Shown here: positions 10,348-17,083 of the stretch, in pieces
Layout: every line of letters starts with the position of its first letter
Numbering within the stretch: position 1 is the stretch's first letter
From: Suillus spraguei
Lineage: Eukaryota > Basidiomycota > Agaricomycetes > Boletales > Suillaceae
Length of the DNA: 17,083 bases
Direction: 5' to 3'
Assembly: GCA_016800925.1 (NCBI GenBank)
Contig: JABCPU010001068.1
Location: 1-17,083, forward strand
The notes under the pieces: model-generated
Database searches by the model: none
What the model was told of the DNA's origin: nothing
What the model saw: the letters and a program-made list of their open reading frames with translations, nothing else
Made by a program: the position numbers and the translations under genes

Positions 10348-10940
10348 TTATTTATCAAACTTCTCAAGCGCCAGCTTGATCTTGACAATTCGGTCAGGAG
10401 GCGACTTTTCCCACACAGACTCGACCTGCTCCTGCTTCATGAGCAGTCTTCTGGGAGGAGATCATTGGCATCATGTTCTGACACGAGACCAAGCAAGGAT
10501 GTCAAGTTAAGCATGCAAGATGTTCAATCAATCTTTTTCATCCCAGGGGCGATATCAGGGGGAATGTTGATGAGACCCACGAACTTGACTTCATCGCCCA
10601 TGACCTCGAGCCGCTTTGTAACTTCAAATGCACCGATACCTGTGGCCGGCAATAGCGTATGGTCCCGTCGCCCGAGTCTTCTTGACTGCTGCGGTATAAC
10701 AGGAAACCATTTCATTCATGGATGCGAAGAAGGGGTGGCCAGCATCGAAGCCACGAGGACGGAAAATATAGAAGGGACACTCTATATGGAAGTATTTGGT
10801 GAGGTTGACGAAAGTGAGAACCTCTGCCATCATTAATGATTTGAATTACTTTTGGTTCTGGCCCGCCCCCCCGGGACAAGCGAAACCACATGAGGCGACT
10901 CATTTGTCAGCTCTTCTGCATCAATGTTGATGGCATTATC
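10348..10940 (-). pseudogene. Broken thioesterase domain of an atromentin-synthetase-type NRPS-like gene
   Basis: Relic of the C-terminal thioesterase of an A-T-TE NRPS-like enzyme. In intact basidiomycete relatives (atromentin/quinone synthetases) this domain couples two aryl-pyruvates. Recognisable blocks in order are SPHVVSLVPGG, GEVLTFVNLTKYF, YIFRPRGFDAGHPFFAS, KTRATGPYAIAGH, AFEVTKRLEVMGDEVKF, INIPPDIAPGMKKID, LLGLVSEHDANDLLPED, EQVESVWEKSPPDRI and a terminal LEKFDK with TAA at 10348-10350. At least five lesions occur: frame loss at the C7 run 10866-10872; a second slip just before GEVLTF; a small deletion at about 10639-10641 that destroys the GxSxG nucleophile elbow; TGA at 10524-10526 where the family has TGG; and a slip near 10450. 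I find no adenylation or carrier domain upstream to 11200, so only the 3' end of the gene survives. The domain is catalytically dead. Confidence 0.8.
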
Positions 10941-11216
10941 ACTGCACGATGATGGCAGTCGTTCGCTTGCTGTCGCAGCAGTGACTTTGGCGATTTCGGT
11001 CTCACCAACGCCAGTTACGGGCTCCCAAGCATTACATTCAAATATTTACATCGCTCGAGCAGTATGAAAACTCGTCCCAGACTCCAAATACAACCGTACT
11101 GATGGGCTCCGAACTAGATATTGCACCATCAACCATAATGCCAAAGCGAAAGCAGAAAATCTAATTACTGTCTCGACGTGCCGCTCAGGCTGCCGGCTCC
11201 ATTTTCATTTTCTAAA

Positions 11217-11422
11217 TTAAATGCAGACCTAAGGTGTGCAGGTGAGTCGTCATTGTGGTTGAATCTTGGTTGCACAGCGATCTGCTCATACTCACTGAAT
11301 CAGGACCACAAGACAAGCCCGCGCAACACTCATGACTTGTAACGCAATATTGACCAGACGTCCGCATTGACAAACATAGATGCTGTCAAAGCAACAACAA
11401 CAGCGGGAATTGAAAAACGCAT
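11217..11422 (-). CDS. Small secreted cysteine-rich protein (one-base frame slip)
   Basis: Two exons: 11422-11296 and 11228-11217, with a 67-bp GTGAGT...TTAG intron in phase 0. The product would be about 45 aa. The N-terminus MRFSIPAVVVALTASMFVNA is a clear signal peptide (basic start, hydrophobic core, small residues before the likely cleavage). The mature part, one frame over, has five cysteines spaced C-x6-CC-x4-C-x5-C, and the last is supplied by the four-codon second exon (V, C, I, stop). That spacing resembles the later part of a cystine-knot pattern, with the first cysteine absent. Signal and cysteine region are out of frame by one extra base between about 11347 and 11360; without the slip the reading frame closes after 11 codons (VWSILRYKS). 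A TATA box lies about 90 bp upstream. Role unknown: candidate small secreted protein or effector-like peptide. Could be a recent pseudogene. Confidence 0.6.
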
Positions 11423-12715
11423 TTTCTGTGCGAGGCAATATACAATTTTCTGAGGGGGTTTCGAATGATATCTCTGAGGATGGGGGAACACTGTAGGACG
11501 ACGATCAGCTTTTATATCCTGCACGTACTTATGTGCATGATTTTGATTGATCGGGCGAAATCATTGCTGTGGGATAACAGAATTTCGGCAGAACCTGTAG
11601 TGCCCATAATCGACGATTCTCTTCTTCGTAGCCACAGAAAGTTCGCTTAATCCCTCGGCCTCATCCTGAATTCTGATCCCTCATTCGTCATTTGAACCTG
11701 CAGTGACCCTGCTTCTCTGACTCGCTCTACCCTCTTAAAGGCAGGAAGCCTATTGTGGCACCTGGGGAGCCCTCCCGGGGATGGTCTTTCTTTCAACCGA
11801 ACAGGTTTGAAAAGACCATGGGATTGTCTTGGAAGCGAGTCCTTTTGTTGTAATATAATGACTGATTCTACAGCTGGTGCTTTACATTGTATACAAATAT
11901 ATTTATGGTGCTGCTGTCCAGATCAGAGAATTTCTGCCCCTACAGTGGTAGACAAAACCCAAGTATCAAAAGAAAGTGCTCGATATCAGTGGAGGACACC
12001 CTACCAAAAGGGTCTAATATCGATGCGATGCGCGCACGATGCTAAATCGAAATGATGCGTGTTCCAAACTCTGCCGACAGGATACTGAAAATTCGGACCT
12101 GGGCTATTCATGAACATGAGAGACCGCGAATCTTCAAATGATGCGCTAGGGCGGTCAGATTTTTTGGATCATATTGACCCTCAATGAACACCTGCCGGAG
12201 GTCAGATGTCAAGTACTAGGCAAGAACATTGTTCGCGCACAAGATCAAAAGTGAAATAATGTTCGTCCAGAACTAAAAAGTCCCACTGTCAGGATCATGG
12301 ACACAAATGTGACGAGATATGCTTGCTTTTCGCGTTGGCTTCCATCTCTGAAGGTATGTCTTTGTTATGAAAGTGCACTATCTTCAGACATGATGTTTCT
12401 TCGTGATGTCGGACGTAAAGAATCATGTTGAACAGGTTGTTGAAACTACTTTAGTAAACTTGATCCTCTACTGTAGTGCACGTACCTCATCGGTTTAACA
12501 ACAAATAAACCTCCTGCGTACGCAGGTTTCTCACATGCCGGATCAGACCCTCACCCTACCCTTTGGTAAACTGCAGTCTATGCGGCCAGGGAAGCTGGTT
12601 ATACGCCCAGTATATCCATCGCAGCATAGTTACCTTATTGTGCGACATGTAGAATAAGACGAGAAGGACAATGAGGTACAGACAAAACCATCTAAAGCAG
12701 TGATTTAACGAAATT
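11423..12715. other. Intergenic, no gene recognised
   Basis: The left end holds the promoter of the secreted micro-protein. The open frames at 11753-12055 (plus) and 12556-12762 (minus) have no family motif; the latter is partly antisense to the next gene. A 40-codon plus-strand frame at 12536-12658 (starts MPDQTLTLPFGKL) is unassigned. A possible exon with a GTATGT donor sits near 12298-12354 but has no convincing partner. There is a 14-bp perfect palindrome at 12513-12526 (CCTGCGTACGCAGG). Confidence 0.45.
11510..11517 (-). promoter_or_regulatory. TATA box of the secreted micro-protein gene
   Basis: The minus strand reads GATATAAAAGC, about 90 bp upstream of the ATG at 11422. The distance and match are normal for a fungal core promoter and support the neighbouring short gene. 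Confidence 0.55.
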
Positions 12716-14320
12716 ATGTCTGCATCCCATGGAAGAGGGAATTCTCGAGGACGTGGGTCCAATTCCCCTCACATACTAGCCCCTAGGTCCGCCACACCCA
12801 AGATCATTGTCCATTGGACTAAAGCCTCCATCTCCATCGCACTGACACTCTTGTGCGGCACCTGTCACTCATCTGTCCGATGCCTGTGTACTATTCTACG
12901 AAGGTAAAAAAACCACAGCTCATACTAATGAGGAGCGCCCTTCTGGAAAGGACAAGGGGGAAATCTATCGAGTCATAGCGAGACTGATATTTGAGAACAA
13001 CTCAGAGTATTCGGTGGCGTATGCTGAGGAGTCAAAGAAATTTGATGTAGCAGTGGGCAACCAAATTACTTCATAAGTGTTTGAATCATTCACCATTGTA
13101 GCTACTAATTTAATTTTCAAAAGCCTTAAAAAATCGTTCAAGGAGCAACTAAGCAAGTTCAACAAGACTGGCGCTGGTGTCACTCCGCTTGATGAAAATG
13201 TGGCAGCCAACCTACATAGTAAGTGTTTTTTGCCATTGCTTTTTATTTTATTTTATTCATTGAACTTTCAGAGCAAGTGCTAGCTGAATTCCCATGGTAC
13301 GACCAGCTTCATCCTTTCCTCTTCTCCAATCCCACCTTCGGCGCTAAAATATTTACGTCCCAACCGGGAGTCGATCATGCCGCTGATTTCTACACCCTGG
13401 TCCGTCCACATGGGAGGGCCAATACCTCTGCCCGCCAAGATACTGGTGGCCATTGGCTCCTTCCCCCAAACTGTCAGCTCCAGCCTGAGGGGGAGTCCCT
13501 CCTTTCCAGGCCTGCAACATCTTTGGCTGAGCAAGACATCCTGATGAGTGGTTCTTGTCAGCAGCAGCAACCACAGCCATCTACTCCTGATCCGTTCCCA
13601 GTGAGTACCACAAGCCCCTTCTCACTCTCACTCTCACACACAACCACAGCCATCCACTCCTGATCCATTCCCAGTGCTGCAAGTCCCTTCTCACTCTCAC
13701 TCTCACACACAATCACAGCCATGCCATCCCCTCCCTTCACACCATCCTGACTCTCCTTACTATGCTGGCACTGACATCGATGACCCAGATGGCGACCTTT
13801 ATAATGATCCTGATGCTGATGCCGACGACAATGACCAAGGCCCTCTCTTTACCTCCCTTGGCAATGTGCTGGACACATTGAGAGGGGATGTCAATATGTA
13901 TGACAGCGACAGCGGGATGGAGTTCAACTCCTCCCGTTGTCGTGTCATCAGTCTTGATAGTCCCCCCAAAGTGGTGGGACACAAGCACCAGTATGCTGCG
14001 TCACTGTCACCTCCTCCATCTGAATGAAACTCATTTGTTCTCCCCTGGAAACCACAGATGCCTGCACACCACAGTCATGCAGTGTTTGGCACCTCTGGCG
14101 CTGTCTCATCTCATGGCCAAGCACCACACAGACCTTCCTCGTTCGCCTCATCTTCGGGAATATCACGCAGCCTCTCTACTCCCTTGTCGATGCCATCCTC
14201 ATCACCCTACCCACCATCCGACTATCACATTGCGCCGACAGGATCGCAGACTTTGCTTTCCGCCAAGCTGCAGAGCTCCATGGGCTCGAGGAAGAAGAGA
14301 ACGTCGGCGGTGTTACAATT
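12716..14320 (+). pseudogene. Decayed member of a repetitive agaricomycete gene family, possibly DNA-binding or transposon-linked
   Basis: Begins with a Gly/Arg/Ser-rich tail (MSASHGRGNSRGRG), then an HWTKAS segment that may be the start of a Myb/SANT-like fold. Recognisable blocks follow: GKDKGEIYRVIARLIFENN, VAVGNQITS, LKKSFKEQLSKFNKTGAGVT, PLDENVAANLH, QVLAEFPWYDQLHPF and QPGVDHAADFYTLVRPHG. From memory these occur in large uncharacterised protein families of mushroom genomes. A Ser/Pro/His-rich tail with an acidic patch (DDPDGDLYNDPDADADD) ends near SRKKRTSAVLQL. Introns are 13073-13123, 13219-13271 and 13601-13649. Lesions: frame slips near 12834 and at the A7 run 12905-12911; the first donor reads AT instead of GT; TGA at 14025-14027 within an otherwise open frame. 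The last exon stops at a GTACGT donor (14321), just before the retrotransposon LTR candidate. Function unknown. Confidence 0.6.
13571..13740 (+). repeat. Minisatellite of about 73/69 bp, 2.2 copies
   Basis: Copies start at 13571, 13644 and 13713 (partial). Each holds CCACAGCCATC(T/C)ACTCCTGATCC, TTCCCAGTG and a (CTCACT)n CACACACAA tract. The copies differ by a few substitutions and a four-base indel. The repeat lies in the Ser/Pro-rich part of the host gene. Confidence 0.8.
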
Positions 14321-14478
14321 GTACGTGCCCCTATTCATTTCTCTTTGTTTCCTTACTTGTATATCATGTCACATGACTCTGACTCATATGCTCAATGCAT
14401 CTGTACTATAGTTGCCTTCCTTATTTGGATACGCACTTACTTCCCACGCCTCTCTTGGTCTGTGCGCACATATTGGTC

Positions 14479-14486
14479 TATTTAAG
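14479..14486 (+). promoter_or_regulatory. TATA-like box in the candidate LTR
   Basis: TATTTAAG, about 110 bp into the proposed LTR and upstream of the hairpin, which is a normal place for the retroelement core promoter. Confidence 0.4.
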
Positions 14487-14550
14487 CACGTTGTACTTGT
14501 AGCAAATTCTTTACTTTAATCTTACTGGGTTTTACCTGGAATATCCTTCG

Positions 14551-14569
14551 CTTAGGTCTCCAACCTAAG
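14551..14569 (+). repeat. Perfect 7-bp hairpin in the candidate LTR
   Basis: CTTAGGT, a five-base loop (CTCCA), then ACCTAAG. About 70 bp after the TATA-like box, so it would be near the 5' end of the genomic transcript. Confidence 0.5.
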
Positions 14570-14758
14570 TTGTCTTGAATCGTCTCTAAGTCTAAGCACT
14601 CCTTAGCCTTAGTCTCTATTCTTGTAGAACCTCTCAGACTTACCCTTGAGGCCAGAACCTTGATCGTACTTGGAACACATTCCTTGTACTTTCACCTTGT
14701 CCTCTTCTGGACATTGTAAGAACCTCCCAGTAGACCGTCTGTGTCTTTTCACTGTCGC

Positions 14759-14783
14759 TGGTGACGCCATCCCAGTTCGTAAC
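14759..14783 (+). other. Candidate tRNA primer binding site
   Basis: TGGTGACGCCATCCCAGTTC and the next bases begin with TGG, the complement of the CCA end of a tRNA. The reverse complement would have a 7-nt acceptor strand, then a T-arm-like string with a GAAC. The matching tRNA cannot be identified by eye, and self-priming, used by some fungal Ty3 lineages, is an alternative. Confidence 0.35.
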
Positions 14784-15675
14784 AAAAGATTAAAGTCCTT
14801 CCGAATTGTCGACTACCCAGTCTTCGACCCTGAACCCTGATAAGCCCTAACGGACAGCAAGACAGCGCGTGTAGGCACCGAGAAAGTATGTCATAAACCA
14901 TACTTCTAATCTCAGATCCGACCATATCCGATCAGATCCGATCTATTCCATATCCGTCCGGTCCACAGATCCTGTCTGGACCACCCATCCGAATGTACTC
15001 ACTTCTCGCACCTTAACTCCTTGTGTATATCTGCGTCTATCTCCTTTCATCATTCCTCCTGTTTCCGGTATTCCGGCTGTTTATATTTCTGTCCTGTGTT
15101 ACTGATCCGTTTCCTGTGTTCATTTCCGATTCATGCTTACTGATCCGCTGTGCATTAACTAATAGACTTCCGTTACACTTCGTACATAGCCCTCAGTCCC
15201 GGACTTGCTGATTATCCGTCTTAGATACTTACAGTATATAAACCACTTGTAAATCTCCGTAGAATCTTAGTTCGAATATCATCTTAGATTCTACTCATTC
15301 TGTTTCCTCCAGATTTAAGCCACTTTCCGCTTTAAGTCACCTTCCGAGACTTAGGATTGATTCCTATAGTCTATATCTCTGACTCTATCTTCAGATAGTC
15401 TACCTCCGTTAGTTTCTAGTTAGGAACTCGTTCTGAAGCTAGCCTTAATCTCTGTCCTCTTCCTAGTTCTGAACAACCTTCGTATACAACCTTCGGACAC
15501 CCGGATCCGTCACGCAACTCCTTCTGGGTCTTCGGACGAATAAACTCCTCCCTGAAATAAGGGGCATTACTCGAGAAAGGGGCACAGTGCACGAACTGAG
15601 GCCAAAGCCCTTCGGATCTCTCTCCCCTTGAGTACGGTCTTAACAAAGTATAACTCACAAGACGAATCGCCAAAT
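14784..15675 (+). other. Long pyrimidine-rich leader of the retrotransposon
   Basis: About 890 bases without a credible gene, rich in T and C, with few ATGs and many short CTTAG/CTAAG and ATCCGA motifs. Near-repeats occur at about 14935-14960 (three ATCCGA) and 15316-15350 (TTAAGYCACYTTCCG twice). Imperfect inverted pieces TAGAATC...GATTCTA sit at about 15260-15293. This is either an untranslated leader or, if the LTR is longer than I propose, part of the LTR. Confidence 0.4.
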
Positions 15676-16500
15676 ATGACGACCAAAGAATTTGAATATA
15701 AAATCGGTCAGCCAACCGGTTTTGATGGAGATCGCGATAACTCTCGCGAATTTATTCAGTCATGCAATCTACACTTCGACATCAATGAAAAGTCTACACT
15801 ACCGACAAGCAGAAGATCATTTTCATAACATCCTTTATGACTGAAAAGAATGCCAAATCCTGGAAAGAGCAATTCCTTGACATGCTCAATCAACCGACAC
15901 TTCCGGACAAAAAGTTGGTTATGGGACAATGGTGATTTTATGAAAAGCTTCAAAGAAGCCTTTGACCAGTGGATACCAAAGGAACTGCACTTACGAAACT
16001 CAGGGACTCAAACAAGGAAGCGGAGATCTTCACACTTACATCGACTTTGAGGCACTTGCAGCCAAGGCTCATATCACCGACAATGCAACAAAGATCCAAT
16101 TCTTCCAAGATGGCCTGAATTGGGGTATCCTTACAAAGCTTTTCGCACTAGGAGATGTCTCAGAAGTATTCGAGATTGTGTGCTGCAATGCGTTTCCATT
16201 GACAATTCCCATCATCGCTTCAAGCCATGAGGACACGTCATGCTCCACAACAAAGAAGAAGAATACGGAAACGCACGATATATCCCTAATCGTGATTCCA
16301 ATGCAATGGTCGTAGATCGAATCTCCGATATGGAGAGATCCGAATGCATGAAGAAGGACAATGCTTCGGATGCAAGAAGACAGGACACCATTCATAACTG
16401 TCCTGACAGAAAGAAGAAGACCCCGCTCCGACAAACCGAAGTCAAAGAAGAAGAAGACGAAGAAACTGTGAGGCGGATTGTTGCAGGATTTTTAACTTGG
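15676..16500 (+). pseudogene. Broken Ty3/gypsy gag with CCHC zinc knuckle
   Basis: Starts ATG at 15676 (MTTKEFEYKIGQPTGFDGD), the usual N-terminal capsid region, and stops at TAA 15826-15828. It resumes in another frame as TDKQKIIFITSFMTEKNA, SWKEQFLDMLNQ and KKLVMGQW, then, after further shifts, as DFMKSFKEAFDQW, KGTALTKLRD, GDLHTYIDFEALAAKAHI and FFQDGLNWGILTKLFALGDV. This order is that of a retrotransposon gag capsid domain. A zinc knuckle (CFGCKKTGH at 16362-16388, then HNC ending at 16401) is spread over two frames. A charged linker (EEEDEETVRRIVAGFL) leads toward the protease. At least six frame changes make the protein non-functional. Confidence 0.75.
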
Positions 16501-16614
16501 AGAAACAAAGATTCGACGTATGTTTCTCCCAATGTATTACTAAGACTTGTATGCTGTAGGTGAAAGAAAAGAACTTCGTGTCCCTATCACCCTTCACTCG
16601 CGTACTCGCTTGAA

Positions 16615-17083
16615 ATCCGTCGACACCACCCGTTATCGATTCAGGAGCGGCAGGAACATTCATTTCCGAAGAGTTTGTAAACTCCATCAAATCACACGAC
16701 AAAACTCAAAACACCGTTTCGAGTTACTATGGCAGATGGAACTCTTATCAAAGGAGGACCAATCATGCACTATTGCCTCCTAGTGGTCAAAATTGACGAA
16801 CGAACCATGTATGGAAAATTCAATATCACCAAACTAGGAAGAAGAGATCAAATCCTTCTGGGAATTCCGTGGTTATGAGCAATGAACCCAAGTATAGATT
16901 GGGCTGCTGAAACATTAACCCTCCCTCAAACAACGAAATCAGATGAAATCAAAATTGATATGGATATGGATCGGAAGAAAAATGGATTGCCTCCAGCCTT
17001 CAACTGTCATTCTAAGAAATGGCAATACTTCCGATTCCCGAGACCCCTCGTAATCCCTTCTATTCCTAACAATCCAGAGCCAG
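16615..17083 (+). pseudogene. Ty3/gypsy retropepsin region with nonsense codon, runs off the window
   Basis: Aspartic protease of the element, which in a live copy cuts the Gag-Pol polyprotein. The catalytic DSGA is at 16638-16649, followed by AGTFISEEFVNSIK. After one frame change near 16705 it reads TMADGTLIKGGPIMHYCLLV and then ITKLGRRDQILLGIPWL, the usual hydrophobic C-terminal block before the NPSIDW segment. A TGA at 16876-16878 follows the WL, at a spot where relatives often have a basic residue. The frame then stays open to the last base, so pol continues outside. No reverse transcriptase motif is reached in this window. Confidence 0.75.

Larger units (their letters stand above)
14367..14758 (+). 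repeat. Candidate 5' LTR
   Basis: Starts TGTCACATGAC, contains a TATTTAAG box (14479-14486), a TGTGCGCACA palindrome (14461-14470) and a 7-bp hairpin (14551-14569), and ends just before a TGG that could open the primer binding site. No second copy is in the window to prove the limits. If the terminal CA is the one at 14750-14751, seven bases separate it from the TGG. Confidence 0.4.
14367..17083 (+). mobile_element. Decayed Ty3/gypsy LTR retrotransposon, 3' part outside the window
   Basis: Order: candidate 5' LTR, candidate primer binding site, long leader, gag relic, CCHC knuckle, retropepsin, then the window ends before reverse transcriptase. The orientation is plus. Gag and protease are recognisable but carry many frameshifts and stops, so the copy is not autonomous. 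The left border is approximate and was placed at a TGTCACATGAC start; it falls 46 bp after the last coding base of the upstream repeat-family gene, so the element may have inserted in that gene. Without the 3' LTR, the border and age cannot be confirmed. Confidence 0.7.

Noticed and set aside
179..10940. A metabolite cluster linking the monooxygenase and the synthetase relic
   Set aside because: Battenin and an F-box gene lie between them, the synthetase is only a dead fragment, and no transporter, transferase or regulator of a cluster is seen.
11753..12055. 100-codon plus-strand open frame
   Set aside because: Begins at a non-ATG codon, has scattered Cys and Trp with no pattern, and no supporting signals.
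12536..12658. 40-codon plus-strand frame beginning MPDQTLTLPFGKL
   Set aside because: Looks smooth but is short and unassigned. It could be an exon of the downstream gene, yet no in-frame splice to 12716 was evident.
13600..14030. Several overlapping open frames on both strands in the Ser/Pro-rich region
   Set aside because: Low-complexity repeats keep many frames open; only the spliced plus-strand frame continues the family sequence.
1..17083. tRNA, rRNA or CRISPR array
   Set aside because: No tRNA B-box with a matching cloverleaf, no rRNA-like block, and no regularly spaced repeats other than the 73/69-bp minisatellite.

Overview
The window looks like nuclear DNA of a basidiomycete fungus, most likely an agaricomycete. 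The reasons are short GT-AG introns (about 47-67 bp), a battenin (CLN3/Btn1) gene rich in such introns, an F-box protein of the kind expanded in mushrooms, a relic of an atromentin-synthetase-type thioesterase, a tiny secreted cysteine-rich protein, and a decayed Ty3/gypsy retrotransposon. No organism can be named from the sequence alone. Homology calls come from recognising motifs by eye; no search was run.

Layout. 179-1620 (-): three-exon FAD-dependent monooxygenase of the PheA/TfdB type. 1621-2413: mostly unassigned. 2414-3377 (+): decayed gene, possibly a zincin-like metallopeptidase. 3378-4138: nothing convincing. 4139-6042 (-): eleven-exon battenin with a 14-nt and a 21-nt microexon. 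6043-7163: intergenic. 7164-9269 (-): five-exon F-box protein with a TPR-like N-terminus. 9270-10347: intergenic, with LTR-like features. 10348-10940 (-): broken C-terminal thioesterase of an NRPS-like synthetase. 11217-11422 (-): secreted cysteine-rich micro-protein with its own TATA box. 11423-12715: intergenic. 12716-about 14320 (+): decayed member of a repetitive fungal gene family, with a minisatellite that appears to have made an intron. From about 14367 to the window end (+): Ty3/gypsy element with a candidate 5' LTR, a long pyrimidine-rich leader, broken gag, a zinc knuckle and a retropepsin; the rest of pol lies outside.

The left two thirds is a host gene neighbourhood; the right third is repeat-derived. 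The genes do not form an obvious pathway. The monooxygenase and the synthetase relic could suggest a metabolite cluster, but battenin and the F-box gene lie between them and the relic is dead.

Three well-conserved genes (monooxygenase, battenin, F-box) are complete except for isolated one-base frame slips, three or four of them in or next to short G runs. That is more like base-calling error than gene decay. The thioesterase, the repeat-family gene and the retrotransposon carry many lesions of different kinds and are true relics. No complete new system was identified. The most interesting items are the secreted micro-protein, the duplication-derived intron, the CLN3 microexons and the synthetase relic.
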